Below, one piece after another: positions 8,224 to 16,741 of a stretch of 37,862 bases of DNA; positions within the stretch are counted from its first letter, which is position 1, and each line of letters begins with the position of its first letter. The position numbers and the translations under genes are program-made. The DNA is from Treponema sp. UBA3870 (GTDB lineage: Bacteria; Spirochaetota; Spirochaetia; Treponematales; Treponemataceae), in NCBI GenBank assembly GCA_002392275.1, contig DGGQ01000013.1, positions 1,011 to 38,872 on the forward strand, given 5' to 3'. The notes beneath the pieces are model-generated. The model had not been told where the DNA came from, ran no database searches, and saw only the letters and a program-made list of their open reading frames with translations.

Positions 8224-8360
8224 GGGAATGTCCAATAAGTTTTTATTGCGGTGGTTGAGCCTGTCGTGCGTAGCCGTCGAAGACTAACCACCACATGTAG
8301 TGTACAAGGTCATTTCGACAAGCTCAATGACCACATACGACGAACTTTTTTGGACATCCC
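8224..8360. mobile_element. MITE-like non-autonomous element with imperfect terminal inverted repeats
   Basis: The left end GGGAATGTCCAATAAGTTTT (8224-8243) matches the reverse complement of the right end (8342-8360, GGGATGTCCAAAAAAGTTC read inward) with one indel and few substitutions. Inside are nested palindromes. GGTGGTT near 8250 pairs with AACCACC near 8287. GGTCATT and AATGACC (8308-8332) flank a TCGACAAGCTC core. No open reading frame is present. About 137 bp of inverted-repeat structure without a transposase fits a MITE or a REP-like dispersed element. I could not identify a clear target-site duplication. Confidence 0.55.
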
Positions 8361-8416
8361 CTAACTTTGAAATGTCATGGGGTGACATGTTATTTTCTGT
8401 ACCGAGGTGAGATTCT

Positions 8417-11400
8417 ATGAAAAAAGTTGTTCATTTCTTTTTGCTTTCTGCTATACTTTTGTTTGGGGGACTGTGCGCAATAGGGCTTGCCTCATGCGAA
8501 AACTTTTTTAATGGAGGGGAACTCGCAAAAGAAATCAAAGATTCTGTTGGATATGCAAATGCCGAAAGCTGCAAGGTGTATCTGAAATCCGATGCGGCGA
8601 TGGGTTCTTTTCTTGCAAAAGGCGAAGCAGAGTGCAAGGTCGGCTACTCAACAGACATCCAGTTTTCATTAAATCAAAATAATTATTTCTTTGTTTCTCT
8701 GGAAGCCGTTTCGACAGCCGATGAGACCCTCAGCCGCGACAACTATGTTCAGTTTAAGTTAAACGAAGAAAAAAGTGACACTTCCAAAGGCGTGTACGTC
8801 ACCTCCGTAAAGCTGATTAAACCGGCAAATGATATTTTGATTAGGCCAAAGTGCATCGAGATGCCTTATGTAAAAAGCTATACTCCGTCTGGAACAAAAA
8901 CACAGCCAGCAAACACACCGATAGTCATTGTTTTTAATACTCCTGTTGGAGAAACAGAGAAGTCAAATGGACTTTTCAATTATACTAACATAAAATTAAT
9001 AGATGCAGATACTAAATCATCTGTGAGTGCATACTTTTATCCACCGGAGTTTAATTCTCAGAATACAGTGCTTACTCTTACTCCAGATGGAGAAAAATTT
9101 GCCAATTACTTAAAAGATGAACAAAAATCTTATATTGATGTAAATGTATCGTTTTCCGAAGAATTTGAAATTACAATAGATGATTTTAAATTCCCTATAA
9201 GACAAGATTCAAATTCAAACTTTACTGTAAAGTACAATTCCGAAATGGAAACAACCGCTCCACAAGAATTGTCATTATTTGTGACAAGAGAAGAAATAAC
9301 GCTTGATTCTGCAGATTCTCTCGCAGATGATAAAAAAATCAGAATGAAGGCATATAGTTCCATAGACTCCAATAATGATTATAAGCAAATGCTTATTCCT
9401 TCTACTATATATATTTACGGAAAATATTATGATGTAGACTCTGGAGTTGCTGCAATAGAAGTAACAGAAACACTGGATATCAATAATCAGGTTACGGGAG
9501 AACATAAAGGAAACGATAACAATTTTATATCCTATGTTTTAAGGGAAAACAATGATTGTGTTAAATTTGTAGATGACGGGTCGGGTTATACTACTTTTGT
9601 AATAAAACATACTATGCAGGAAAGCCTGCGGGCAGAACCAAGAGCAGGTATTTTTGATTTACAAATCAAAGTTAAAGATAACTGTGGAAATTATACAGCC
9701 GTACAAAAGTGTGCGGTGAATTATCTGGTATATAGTGATATTAGTTATTATACATCATGGGATAAGGTCGTTGGTAATTATCCAGTAACTACTGGTGCTC
9801 CAGCAAATGTGAAAACTACTCCTTTTGATGTGTGTAATGCACCATTTTCTAAGGCCGAAAATGATGATACTTGTTATGATTTTTCAAAATACAATTCTGA
9901 TATAAAAACAATAAGAATTAAGGATGAGTATAAACCATCCGTCTTTTTATTGCGTACTAATATATCTCATGGTAAGTATTGGACTTTAGATGAAAAATAT
10001 TATATATCTTGTAATGATGTAGATTATTATTGTGAATATATAGACAAAAATGGTAACAAAAGAAGAGACGCCTTTAGTCCATATAATTCAGAAACAATGG
10101 AAAGGTCTGTTGTTCTTGATGTAGATTCTGTATCTGATTTGTCATTCTATGTAATACCAGTATGGAAAGAGACTGGAATACAAATAGGTAGAAAAAAGTT
10201 TACATATCCGTCTGCTGTTGTATTATCCAAAATTAATGATTATTTAAATATAAGTTATCCTTCTTCGGGTGATACAAAAACCTGTAATCCATTAGGAATA
10301 TGTAAGTATTCAGATAACAAATACAAGCTGGTTTTTAATATAGACTACTATATTAAAAACTCAAATATTCCTACCAACGCTTATTTTTATCTTTGTAATG
10401 TTTATTTAGATGGTGAACGTAATTTGAATTTCCCTCAAAAAAAGTATGAATATCATCCGGGGCTTGGTAATGAATATAAAGAAATTTCATATACATCAAA
10501 TGATTTAGATAATAATTTTACCTCTTTTGGATCTTCGAGCACTAGGAAAAGATGGTTTGAAAAGGGACTTATGGGAGAACTGATTGGTCCGTATGAAAAG
10601 AACCAGTCTTCTGTTGGTGCACCGGCAAAACCGACAACAACTATTGAAAAAACTAAGGGAAAAGAAGGCTTTGTTAATCTAACATTAAAATGGGATTCAG
10701 ATTTGTGGGACAAATATGATTACTTAGATTGTAGTATTAAAAGTACACAATTCAAGCTTACACAAAGCAATACTTATACTAAAGATGGCCAGGTATGTTA
10801 TACCGTTCCTGTGGAAACAAAACTGTTTTTCAATGTATCTAATTATGCTGTATCAGATTATAGTTTTTGGTATTACTGTAAAGGAACCAAAAATAATATA
10901 ATCAGTCCAGAAGAATCTCAAAAAATTTCGCTTACCACCGAAGAAAAAACAGCTTTTGACGATTTAAATCCTTCGGAATTATATTATTTCAATATTACTT
11001 CTGATAGAAACAATCAAACCGGTTCGTATTATGTTTATGCTTACTTCTGTTTCTATGATTATGGTTCTGGTCCTGATTATGGAGAATTTTATATAAATGG
11101 AGGTTCGACAAAATATGAGATTACAGACCCGGTTCAATCAAAATATGGGTGTTATGGAAAAAAAGTTGGTATAAAAGTGTTAAACATCGGAAATAACACT
11201 ATAGATTATGTATTAAAAGATAAAAAAGGAAATACAACTAAGGGAACTCTTACTTTTAGCTTGAAGAACAAACTTAAGACGGATGTTGAGTGTCTTGACG
11301 ATTTTAGCATAAGTGGTAAAACCTTCACAGCAACAGTTAATGACAGCAGAAGATATCGTTATTATGTTAATGCTAATAGTACGATGAATATATTTGGATT

Positions 11401-11911
11401 GTCACCATCATATTCATTTCAGTTTGAAAATACGCTTCTTAAAGAAATAAATAAAGATAATCAACTACCAACAGACACCTATTCATTTTCAGTCGATGCA
11501 ACAGGTTACGATTATATAAAAGTTGTGTATACTGGTTTAGATTTTTATTCCCCCACTGCATATGTTGAAAAAATTTACTATATTGGCAGTTCAACTAAAG
11601 ATGCCAAGAATAATTGTGTTATAGCAGATGGAAACTCAAAAGAATCAATTATAATACAATCAAATGACGCAAATGTTTTTGTCCGTATATATAGAGCGGA
11701 CAAGAGTAAAGAAGAATGTAAACTATGGACAGCCGGGCAATGGGAATTGTTGGGAACGCTCGATCAGGAAGATTCATATACAGTAACACCTAATGTTTTG
11801 ACTGAATATAGACCAAGCCGCAGTGTATATCCAAGCACATATTATTATTGCTATGTTGTCCATTTTGCCAACGGCACATATAAGGCAAGTCCGGTATTAT
11901 ATAATTTCTAG
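8417..11911 (+). CDS. Large AT-rich surface lipoprotein with Ig-like domain, function unknown
   Basis: An 1164-residue protein starting at ATG 8417, with GAGGTGAG at 8404-8411 as ribosome-binding site. The signal peptide ends in GLASC (lipidated C27), followed by ENFFNGGELAKEIKDSV, a start I associate with large Treponema lipoproteins. Residues about 152-280 (PYVKSYTPSGTKTQPANTPI onward) resemble an SbsA/Big_5-type bacterial Ig-like domain. The rest is rich in Tyr, Asn, Ser and beta-prone segments, with several further Ig- or fibronectin-like stretches and no recognised catalytic motif. From roughly position 8900 on, codon use is visibly A/T-ended (TTA, ATA, AGA, AAT), unlike both flanks and unlike the gene's own first 450 bases. 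This suggests a mosaic or recently acquired coding region. The likely place is the cell surface, with an adhesive or binding role; that is inference. An AraC regulator follows 77 nt downstream. Confidence 0.85.
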   Translation: MKKVVHFFLLSAILLFGGLCAIGLASCENFFNGGELAKEIKDSVGYANAESCKVYLKSDAAMGSFLAKGEAECKVGYSTDIQFSLNQNNYFFVSLEAVSTADETLSRDNYVQFKLNEEKSDTSKGVYVTSVKLIKPANDILIRPKCIEMPYVKSYTPSGTKTQPANTPIVIVFNTPVGETEKSNGLFNYTNIKLIDADTKSSVSAYFYPPEFNSQNTVLTLTPDGEKFANYLKDEQKSYIDVNVSFSEEFEITIDDFKFPIRQDSNSNFTVKYNSEMETTAPQELSLFVTREEITLDSADSLADDKKIRMKAYSSIDSNNDYKQMLIPSTIYIYGKYYDVDSGVAAIEVTETLDINNQVTGEHKGNDNNFISYVLRENNDCVKFVDDGSGYTTFVIKHTMQESLRAEPRAGIFDLQIKVKDNCGNYTAVQKCAVNYLVYSDISYYTSWDKVVGNYPVTTGAPANVKTTPFDVCNAPFSKAENDDTCYDFSKYNSDIKTIRIKDEYKPSVFLLRTNISHGKYWTLDEKYYISCNDVDYYCEYIDKNGNKRRDAFSPYNSETMERSVVLDVDSVSDLSFYVIPVWKETGIQIGRKKFTYPSAVVLSKINDYLNISYPSSGDTKTCNPLGICKYSDNKYKLVFNIDYYIKNSNIPTNAYFYLCNVYLDGERNLNFPQKKYEYHPGLGNEYKEISYTSNDLDNNFTSFGSSSTRKRWFEKGLMGELIGPYEKNQSSVGAPAKPTTTIEKTKGKEGFVNLTLKWDSDLWDKYDYLDCSIKSTQFKLTQSNTYTKDGQVCYTVPVETKLFFNVSNYAVSDYSFWYYCKGTKNNIISPEESQKISLTTEEKTAFDDLNPSELYYFNITSDRNNQTGSYYVYAYFCFYDYGSGPDYGEFYINGGSTKYEITDPVQSKYGCYGKKVGIKVLNIGNNTIDYVLKDKKGNTTKGTLTFSLKNKLKTDVECLDDFSISGKTFTATVNDSRRYRYYVNANSTMNIFGLSPSYSFQFENTLLKEINKDNQLPTDTYSFSVDATGYDYIKVVYTGLDFYSPTAYVEKIYYIGSSTKDAKNNCVIADGNSKESIIIQSNDANVFVRIYRADKSKEECKLWTAGQWELLGTLDQEDSYTVTPNVLTEYRPSRSVYPSTYYYCYVVHFANGTYKASPVLYNF

Positions 11912-11988
11912 AATTGCTGTGAATAGATCAGGTCAATTTACGTGGTGGAAAAAACAAATCCGTGGTAAAATAGTCCCAGAGGAAACTG

Positions 11989-12729
11989 ATGGGCATAAAG
12001 GAAGATTTGGCCAGGACCGAGTTTTACAACCGGGAGAACACGCGGAACCACCTGCCCTATGACAGGGAAATTGCGTTCTACCAGAGCATCAAAAACGGCG
12101 ACATGGAGGAGATGAAGAGACTCTTTCAGCCGCTTGGAGCTGCGGGCTATGGTCGGCTGAGCGGAAACAGTCTCAGAAATCACAAGTACCATCTGGTCAT
12201 AACCGTTGCGTTCATTACAAGATACTGCATCGAGGGTGGACTGGAGATGGAGACGGCTTACAATCTGAGCGACCTCTACATCCGAAAAATCGACACATGC
12301 GCTTCGATTGAGGAACTGGACGAGCTTCATGTTGCGCTGACCGAGGACTATGTTAAAAGAATGCGGACATGCAAAAACAGCCGCCACTATTCAAGGCCAA
12401 TTTCCCGCTGCATCGACTACATCTACGACAACCTCCACTGCAAAATCCAGACGGAGGACCTTGCCTGCGAGGCGGAACTCAGCAAAACCTACCTTTCAAA
12501 ACTTTTCCACAAGGAGACCGGAAAAACAATTGTGCAGTATATAATGGAAAAGAAACTTGACGCTGCAAAAAATCTTTTGATGTTCACGGACCATTCCGCC
12601 GCCGAGATTGCCAACTACCTGAACTTCAGTTCCGAAAGCCATTTCATAAGCGCGTTCAAAAAATCCACCGGGCTCACGCCAAAAAAATTCAAGCAGTATA
12701 ATTTCCGCCAGATGCCACGAAGTTTATAA
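11989..12729 (+). CDS. AraC-family transcriptional regulator
   Basis: A 246-residue protein. The C-terminal ~105 residues are an AraC/XylS double helix-turn-helix domain. The first HTH is around EDLACEAELSKTYLSKLFHK. The second is around SAAEIANYLNFSSESHFISA, followed by FKKSTGLTPKKFKQY, the conserved family end. The N-terminal ~130 residues are helical (YHLVITVAFITRYCIEGGLE and ETAYNLSDLYIRKID). They resemble the sensor/linker half of YesN-type AraC proteins rather than a cupin, so the ligand is unknown. The ATG at 11989 is preceded by GAGG with a 6-nt spacer. It lies between the large lipoprotein gene and a chemoreceptor gene and may regulate either of them, or the GH16/GH5 locus; nothing in the sequence decides which. 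Confidence 0.92.
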   Translation: MGIKEDLARTEFYNRENTRNHLPYDREIAFYQSIKNGDMEEMKRLFQPLGAAGYGRLSGNSLRNHKYHLVITVAFITRYCIEGGLEMETAYNLSDLYIRKIDTCASIEELDELHVALTEDYVKRMRTCKNSRHYSRPISRCIDYIYDNLHCKIQTEDLACEAELSKTYLSKLFHKETGKTIVQYIMEKKLDAAKNLLMFTDHSAAEIANYLNFSSESHFISAFKKSTGLTPKKFKQYNFRQMPRSL

Positions 12730-12758
12730 AAATTTGGCGTATAGCACTGAAAAAGGAC

Positions 12759-12787
12759 TTAAAATATGCCGAAAATTGATGTATAAT
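12759..12787 (+). promoter_or_regulatory. Candidate promoter of the chemoreceptor gene
   Basis: TTAAAA (12759-12764), 17-nt spacer, TATAAT (12782-12787). It is followed by a ~30-nt leader containing AAGGAGGA (12813-12820) before the ATG at 12826. It does not match the sigma-28 arrangement expected for flagellar/chemotaxis promoters. Confidence 0.5.
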
Positions 12788-12825
12788 TGGATTTAAATCA
12801 AGGCCATTTTTTAAGGAGGACACCC

Positions 12826-14934
12826 ATGGCAGATGCAAAAAAAAATAGCCGCCTGACTGTGCGCATAATTTTGATTACGGCTATCGTCGTTCTGGGACTC
12901 AACATTGTCCAGACTGTCGTTGTGAATTTTATTTCAAAGACGACAGTTACCAGAACCTACGAGGAGGAGTGCCGTTTTATAACTGAGACATACTCGGACC
13001 TTCTTTCCAGCAAGATAACGGAATATTTTAATCTGCTTGAGGTCTATACGAACGCTGATGTTGTTGCCACCGGGGATCCCGTGCAGATTGTATCCTGGCT
13101 CCAGTCCCACGCGAACATCCGCAGCTCTGATTTTGACTATGTGGCTTTCGTCGATCTGGAGGGCAATTTCAATTCCGACATCATGACAAACACAACCGTC
13201 ACGGAACGCTCGTACTACATCGACATTGTGAAGAACGGCATGGACATGACTATGGACAATCCCGTCGCGTCCAAGGTTTCCGGCAAGTCGATTATCCACA
13301 TCTGCAAGGCCGCCAAGGTCAACGGACGGACAATCGGATTTTTCACGGGAATTGTTTCGCTGGAGTCAATCAGCGAGATTGTGAAGAAGGCGAAGGTTGG
13401 AAGTACCGGTTCGATAAAGCTGCTCTCTGGCACGGGAGGAATGATTGCCACGTCGAGCGAGAATGAGGAGGGGGCGAAAGGTGATGCTGCGCGTGGAAGC
13501 CAGAATCCCGAGACTCAGAAGCGGGTGGCTCAGGCTATTTCCAGCGGGAAGCTTGATTCGATGTGGGTAAAGGGCCATGGCGCGCTGGGTTCAAGGGGGC
13601 TTCTCACTTTCAAGGGAGTTCCGAATACGCCGCAGTGGTTTATACTGACAACGCTTGAGGAGAAGGAGATAAACCTTTCGTCCAACACGGTGACGCGCTT
13701 CCTCATAATCGGTACAGTGGTGTTCACGATTGTCCTGGTTGTCCTGATTTCCACACTTTTGATTGCGGCTCTTAAACCTCTTGGCGTTGTCCAGAGCACA
13801 ATCAACAATATTGCCGAGGGGAACGCGGATTTGACCAAGAGAATTGAGCTCAGGCATCTCAAGAACGACGAGATTGGAAAGGTTGTCGGCGGATTCAACA
13901 AGTTTGCGGCCAAGCTTCAGGAGATTGTGAAGAACATAAAGGTGTCCAAGGAGGAGCTGATACGGACGGGCGAAAACCTCAACGTCAGCACCGAGAACAC
14001 CGAAAGCTCCATTTCCCAGATTATCGCGAACATCAGGACCATGGGCGAGGAGATTGAGGCGCAGACATCCTCCGTTGACCAGACCGCAGGAGCCGTGAAC
14101 CAGATTGCCTCCAACATTGATTCGCTGAACCACATGATTTCAAACCAGACTTCTTCGGTGGAGCAGGCATCCAGCGCAATCGAGGAGATGATAGGGAACA
14201 TAAATTCCGTGAACGCTTCGGTAACAAAGATGTCGGATGCTTTCGAGGATTTGGAAAAGAAGGCAGTCGCTGGAATCCAGAAGCAGGAGGATGTCGACCA
14301 CCTTATAAAGACTGTCGAGCAGGAGTCACAGACTTTGCAGGAGGCCAACGCGGTTATCTCCAGCATAGCGGAGCAGACCAACCTTCTTGCCATGAACGCG
14401 GCTATCGAGGCTGCACATGCTGGTGAAGCGGGAAAGGGGTTCTCCGTTGTCGCGGATGAAATCAGAAAACTGTCGGAAACTTCGTCGCAGCAGTCAAAGA
14501 CAATCGGGGACCAGCTCAAAAAGATTTCGGAAACAATCACGAGCATTGTGCAGGCATCCAGCGCGGCGGGGGCATCGTTCAGCAATGTCACGTCAGGAAT
14601 CAACAACACAACGTCTCTGGTCAAGGAAATCAAGAACGCTATGGTCGAGCAGAGCGCGGGGTCCAGACAGATTTCTGTGGCCCTCAACAACATGAACGAC
14701 AGCACAGCGGAGGTCCGCACAGCTTCGCTTGAGATGTCCGAGGGCAACAAGTCCATCCTCCAGGAGATAAAGCTTTTGCAGAACGCGACACTCAGCATAA
14801 AGAACGGCATGTCCCAGATGTCCACAGGTGCGGCACGAATCAACGAGACTGGTTCCGTCCTTTCCGACCTTACTCGGCAGATGGAGAACTCAATCAACAA
14901 GATTGGAATCCAGATTGACGAGTTCCATGTCTAA
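12826..14934 (+). CDS. Methyl-accepting chemotaxis protein with dCache-type periplasmic sensor
   Basis: A 702-residue transmembrane chemoreceptor. Segment TM1 is at about residues 11-35. A periplasmic dCache_1-like sensor spans about 40-285, with YVAFVDLEGNF and ERSYYIDIVKNG as typical PAS/Cache strands. TM2 is at about 292-318 and is followed by a HAMP domain (NNIAEGNADLTKRIELRHLK). The cytoplasmic coiled-coil signalling domain is about 395-690. The hairpin tip that binds CheA/CheW starts at about residue 516 with EQTNLLAMNAAIEAAHAGEA and continues to ADEIRKLSE. The start at ATG 12826 is set by AAGGAGGA six bases upstream; an upstream in-frame TTG at 12787 overlaps the -10 box and is rejected. 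Cache sensors commonly bind small organic acids, amino acids or sugars; the ligand here is unknown. Confidence 0.96.
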   Translation: MADAKKNSRLTVRIILITAIVVLGLNIVQTVVVNFISKTTVTRTYEEECRFITETYSDLLSSKITEYFNLLEVYTNADVVATGDPVQIVSWLQSHANIRSSDFDYVAFVDLEGNFNSDIMTNTTVTERSYYIDIVKNGMDMTMDNPVASKVSGKSIIHICKAAKVNGRTIGFFTGIVSLESISEIVKKAKVGSTGSIKLLSGTGGMIATSSENEEGAKGDAARGSQNPETQKRVAQAISSGKLDSMWVKGHGALGSRGLLTFKGVPNTPQWFILTTLEEKEINLSSNTVTRFLIIGTVVFTIVLVVLISTLLIAALKPLGVVQSTINNIAEGNADLTKRIELRHLKNDEIGKVVGGFNKFAAKLQEIVKNIKVSKEELIRTGENLNVSTENTESSISQIIANIRTMGEEIEAQTSSVDQTAGAVNQIASNIDSLNHMISNQTSSVEQASSAIEEMIGNINSVNASVTKMSDAFEDLEKKAVAGIQKQEDVDHLIKTVEQESQTLQEANAVISSIAEQTNLLAMNAAIEAAHAGEAGKGFSVVADEIRKLSETSSQQSKTIGDQLKKISETITSIVQASSAAGASFSNVTSGINNTTSLVKEIKNAMVEQSAGSRQISVALNNMNDSTAEVRTASLEMSEGNKSILQEIKLLQNATLSIKNGMSQMSTGAARINETGSVLSDLTRQMENSINKIGIQIDEFHV

Positions 14935-14947
14935 GTTTCCTGTACGC

Positions 14948-14976
14948 TTGAAAAAAAATCCGCTACCTTATACAAT
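14948..14976 (+). promoter_or_regulatory. Promoter of ilvB, probably leaderless
   Basis: TTGAAA (14948-14953), 17-nt spacer, TACAAT (14971-14976), then 8 nt to the ATG at 14985. There is no Shine-Dalgarno. The expected transcription start is at or within 2 nt of the start codon. Confidence 0.6.
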
Positions 14977-14984
14977 GTCAAACC

Positions 14985-16739
14985 ATGATTAAGGCAAGCG
15001 GATCTCAGATTATTGTTAAACTTTTGGAACTCCACGGAATCACGACCGTAGCAGGAATACCAGGTGGCTCCATTCTGCCACTCTATGATGAGCTGAACAG
15101 AAGCTCCATCAGGCACATCCTTGTAAGACAGGAGCAGGCTGCTGGATTTATCGCCCAGGGAATGGCAAGGACATCAGGAAAACCGGCGGTCTGCATGGCT
15201 ACTTCTGGTCCCGGCGCGATGAATCTTTTGACTGCCGTTGCCGATGCCAGGTGCGACTCCATCCCCATAATCGCAATCACAGGACAGGTCAATTCATCCC
15301 TGATTGGCACGGACGCATTCCAGGAGGCGGACACATTCGGTCTTTCATTCCCAATCACAAAACATTCCATAATGGTTAAGGACCCGCTGGAGCTTCTTGA
15401 GGCAATCCCAAGTGCGTTCACAATTGCGGTGAGCGGACGGCCGGGACCTGTGCTGATTGATGTTCCGCGCGATGTCCAGACAAGGGTTGTGGAATTTGAA
15501 AAGTGGCCCGAAATAAAGTCCGTGGACGACTCAAAACATTCCGTCCTTGCGAAACGTTTTGCCACAGCCGACTGCGAGGTTCCAAAAATCATAGACAGAA
15601 TGGCGGACTCACTTCTTTCCGCAAAAAAAGCTGTCCTCTATCTTGGCGGAGGATGCAATAATCCTGAAACAGAAAAAGCGTTGTCCGCTTTCCTTGAAAA
15701 ATATAATGCCGCGGTGGTCTCCTCTCTCATGGGGATTGGCGCGGTGTCCCGTCTGGATGAAAACAATTTTGGCATGGTCGGAATGCACGGTTCCTATGCC
15801 GCGAATCTTGCCATGCACGATGCCGACCTTGTTCTTGCGGCGGGTGTACGTTTTGACGACAGGGCGACCGGTGTAATCAAGGAGTTCTGTCCGAACGCGA
15901 GGATTCTCCATATAGATGTTGACGCTGCCGAAATCAACAAGATTCTTCCGGCATCAATTTCCCTTGTGGGTGAGACCGAGACAATGTTCCCTCTTTTGAC
16001 CGTGGCTGTTTCAAAAAAATCTTCGGACCCAAAATCCACGGACGAGGGAAGGCTGCGTGAAAATTGGCTTTCAGAATTGAGAAAAACATTTTCCGAAACG
16101 GAGAGCGTGGAGCTTGGAAGAAATCCATCCGTTCCCGCGTCATCCACAAATCCACGGCTTTTCATAAAAAACATTCCCGACATGGCGAAAAAGGCCGGGG
16201 TCAATGCGGACGACATAATTGTTACGACCGATGTTGGTCAGCACCAGATGTGGACGGCCCAGTACTATCCGGTCACAAAATCAAGGCAGCTTTTGGCGAG
16301 CGGCTCCCTTGGCACCATGGGCTTCGGACTTCCCACCGCAATTGGGGCGGCAATCCAGAATCCAAAAAAACGAGTTGTCTGTGTGAGCGGCGACGGAAGC
16401 ATTCTGATGAACGTGCAGGAGTTTGCGACACTCGCGGAGGAAAATCTTGATGTGACTGTTTTTGTTCTCCAGAACGGAAGCCTTGGAATGGTCAGACAGC
16501 AGCAGCAGTATCTCTTCAACAAAAACTACAGCGCGTCCGAGTTTAAAAAATCCCCGGACCTTTTGAACATAGCGAGGGGATTCGGAATCGACGCTATTGA
16601 TGCGACGGTGGACAAGGACTGGAACAAAAAGGCCTTCACCCCGGGACCGCATTTTGTGCTTCTAAAGATTGACATGGAGGAAAACGTTCTTCCGTTTGTT
16701 GCGGCCGGACATGCGAACATTGATTCAATCCGCAGCTGA
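14985..16739 (+). CDS. ilvB: Acetolactate synthase large (catalytic) subunit
   Basis: A 584-residue ThDP-dependent enzyme of the acetohydroxyacid synthase family. It condenses pyruvate with pyruvate or 2-oxobutyrate in valine/leucine and isoleucine synthesis. The PYR domain holds GIPGGSILPLYDEL and the catalytic glutamate E50 in RQEQAAGF. The middle FAD/DHS-like domain contains DDRATGVI. The PP domain contains the ThDP/Mg motif GDGSILMNVQEFATLAEEN (about residues 468-486) followed by NGSLGMVRQQQ. The length is typical of catalytic subunits. No regulatory subunit (ilvN) lies next to it; the downstream gene, 2 nt away, encodes an ATP-grasp protein instead. With cimA and leuB elsewhere in the window it fits an isoleucine pathway that starts from pyruvate. 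Confidence 0.95.
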   Translation: MIKASGSQIIVKLLELHGITTVAGIPGGSILPLYDELNRSSIRHILVRQEQAAGFIAQGMARTSGKPAVCMATSGPGAMNLLTAVADARCDSIPIIAITGQVNSSLIGTDAFQEADTFGLSFPITKHSIMVKDPLELLEAIPSAFTIAVSGRPGPVLIDVPRDVQTRVVEFEKWPEIKSVDDSKHSVLAKRFATADCEVPKIIDRMADSLLSAKKAVLYLGGGCNNPETEKALSAFLEKYNAAVVSSLMGIGAVSRLDENNFGMVGMHGSYAANLAMHDADLVLAAGVRFDDRATGVIKEFCPNARILHIDVDAAEINKILPASISLVGETETMFPLLTVAVSKKSSDPKSTDEGRLRENWLSELRKTFSETESVELGRNPSVPASSTNPRLFIKNIPDMAKKAGVNADDIIVTTDVGQHQMWTAQYYPVTKSRQLLASGSLGTMGFGLPTAIGAAIQNPKKRVVCVSGDGSILMNVQEFATLAEENLDVTVFVLQNGSLGMVRQQQQYLFNKNYSASEFKKSPDLLNIARGFGIDAIDATVDKDWNKKAFTPGPHFVLLKIDMEENVLPFVAAGHANIDSIRS

Positions 16740-16741
16740 AA

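Noticed and set aside
12751..12790. Possible sigma-28 (flagellar) promoter before the chemoreceptor gene
   Set aside because: TAAA and GCCGA-like bases occur, but they are adjacent rather than separated by the required spacer. A TTAAAA-N17-TATAAT arrangement fits better.
13917..14900. 327-residue open frame on the minus strand
   Set aside because: It is fully antisense to the chemoreceptor signalling domain. Its Ser/Ile/Ala-rich product is the usual shadow of a coiled-coil gene.
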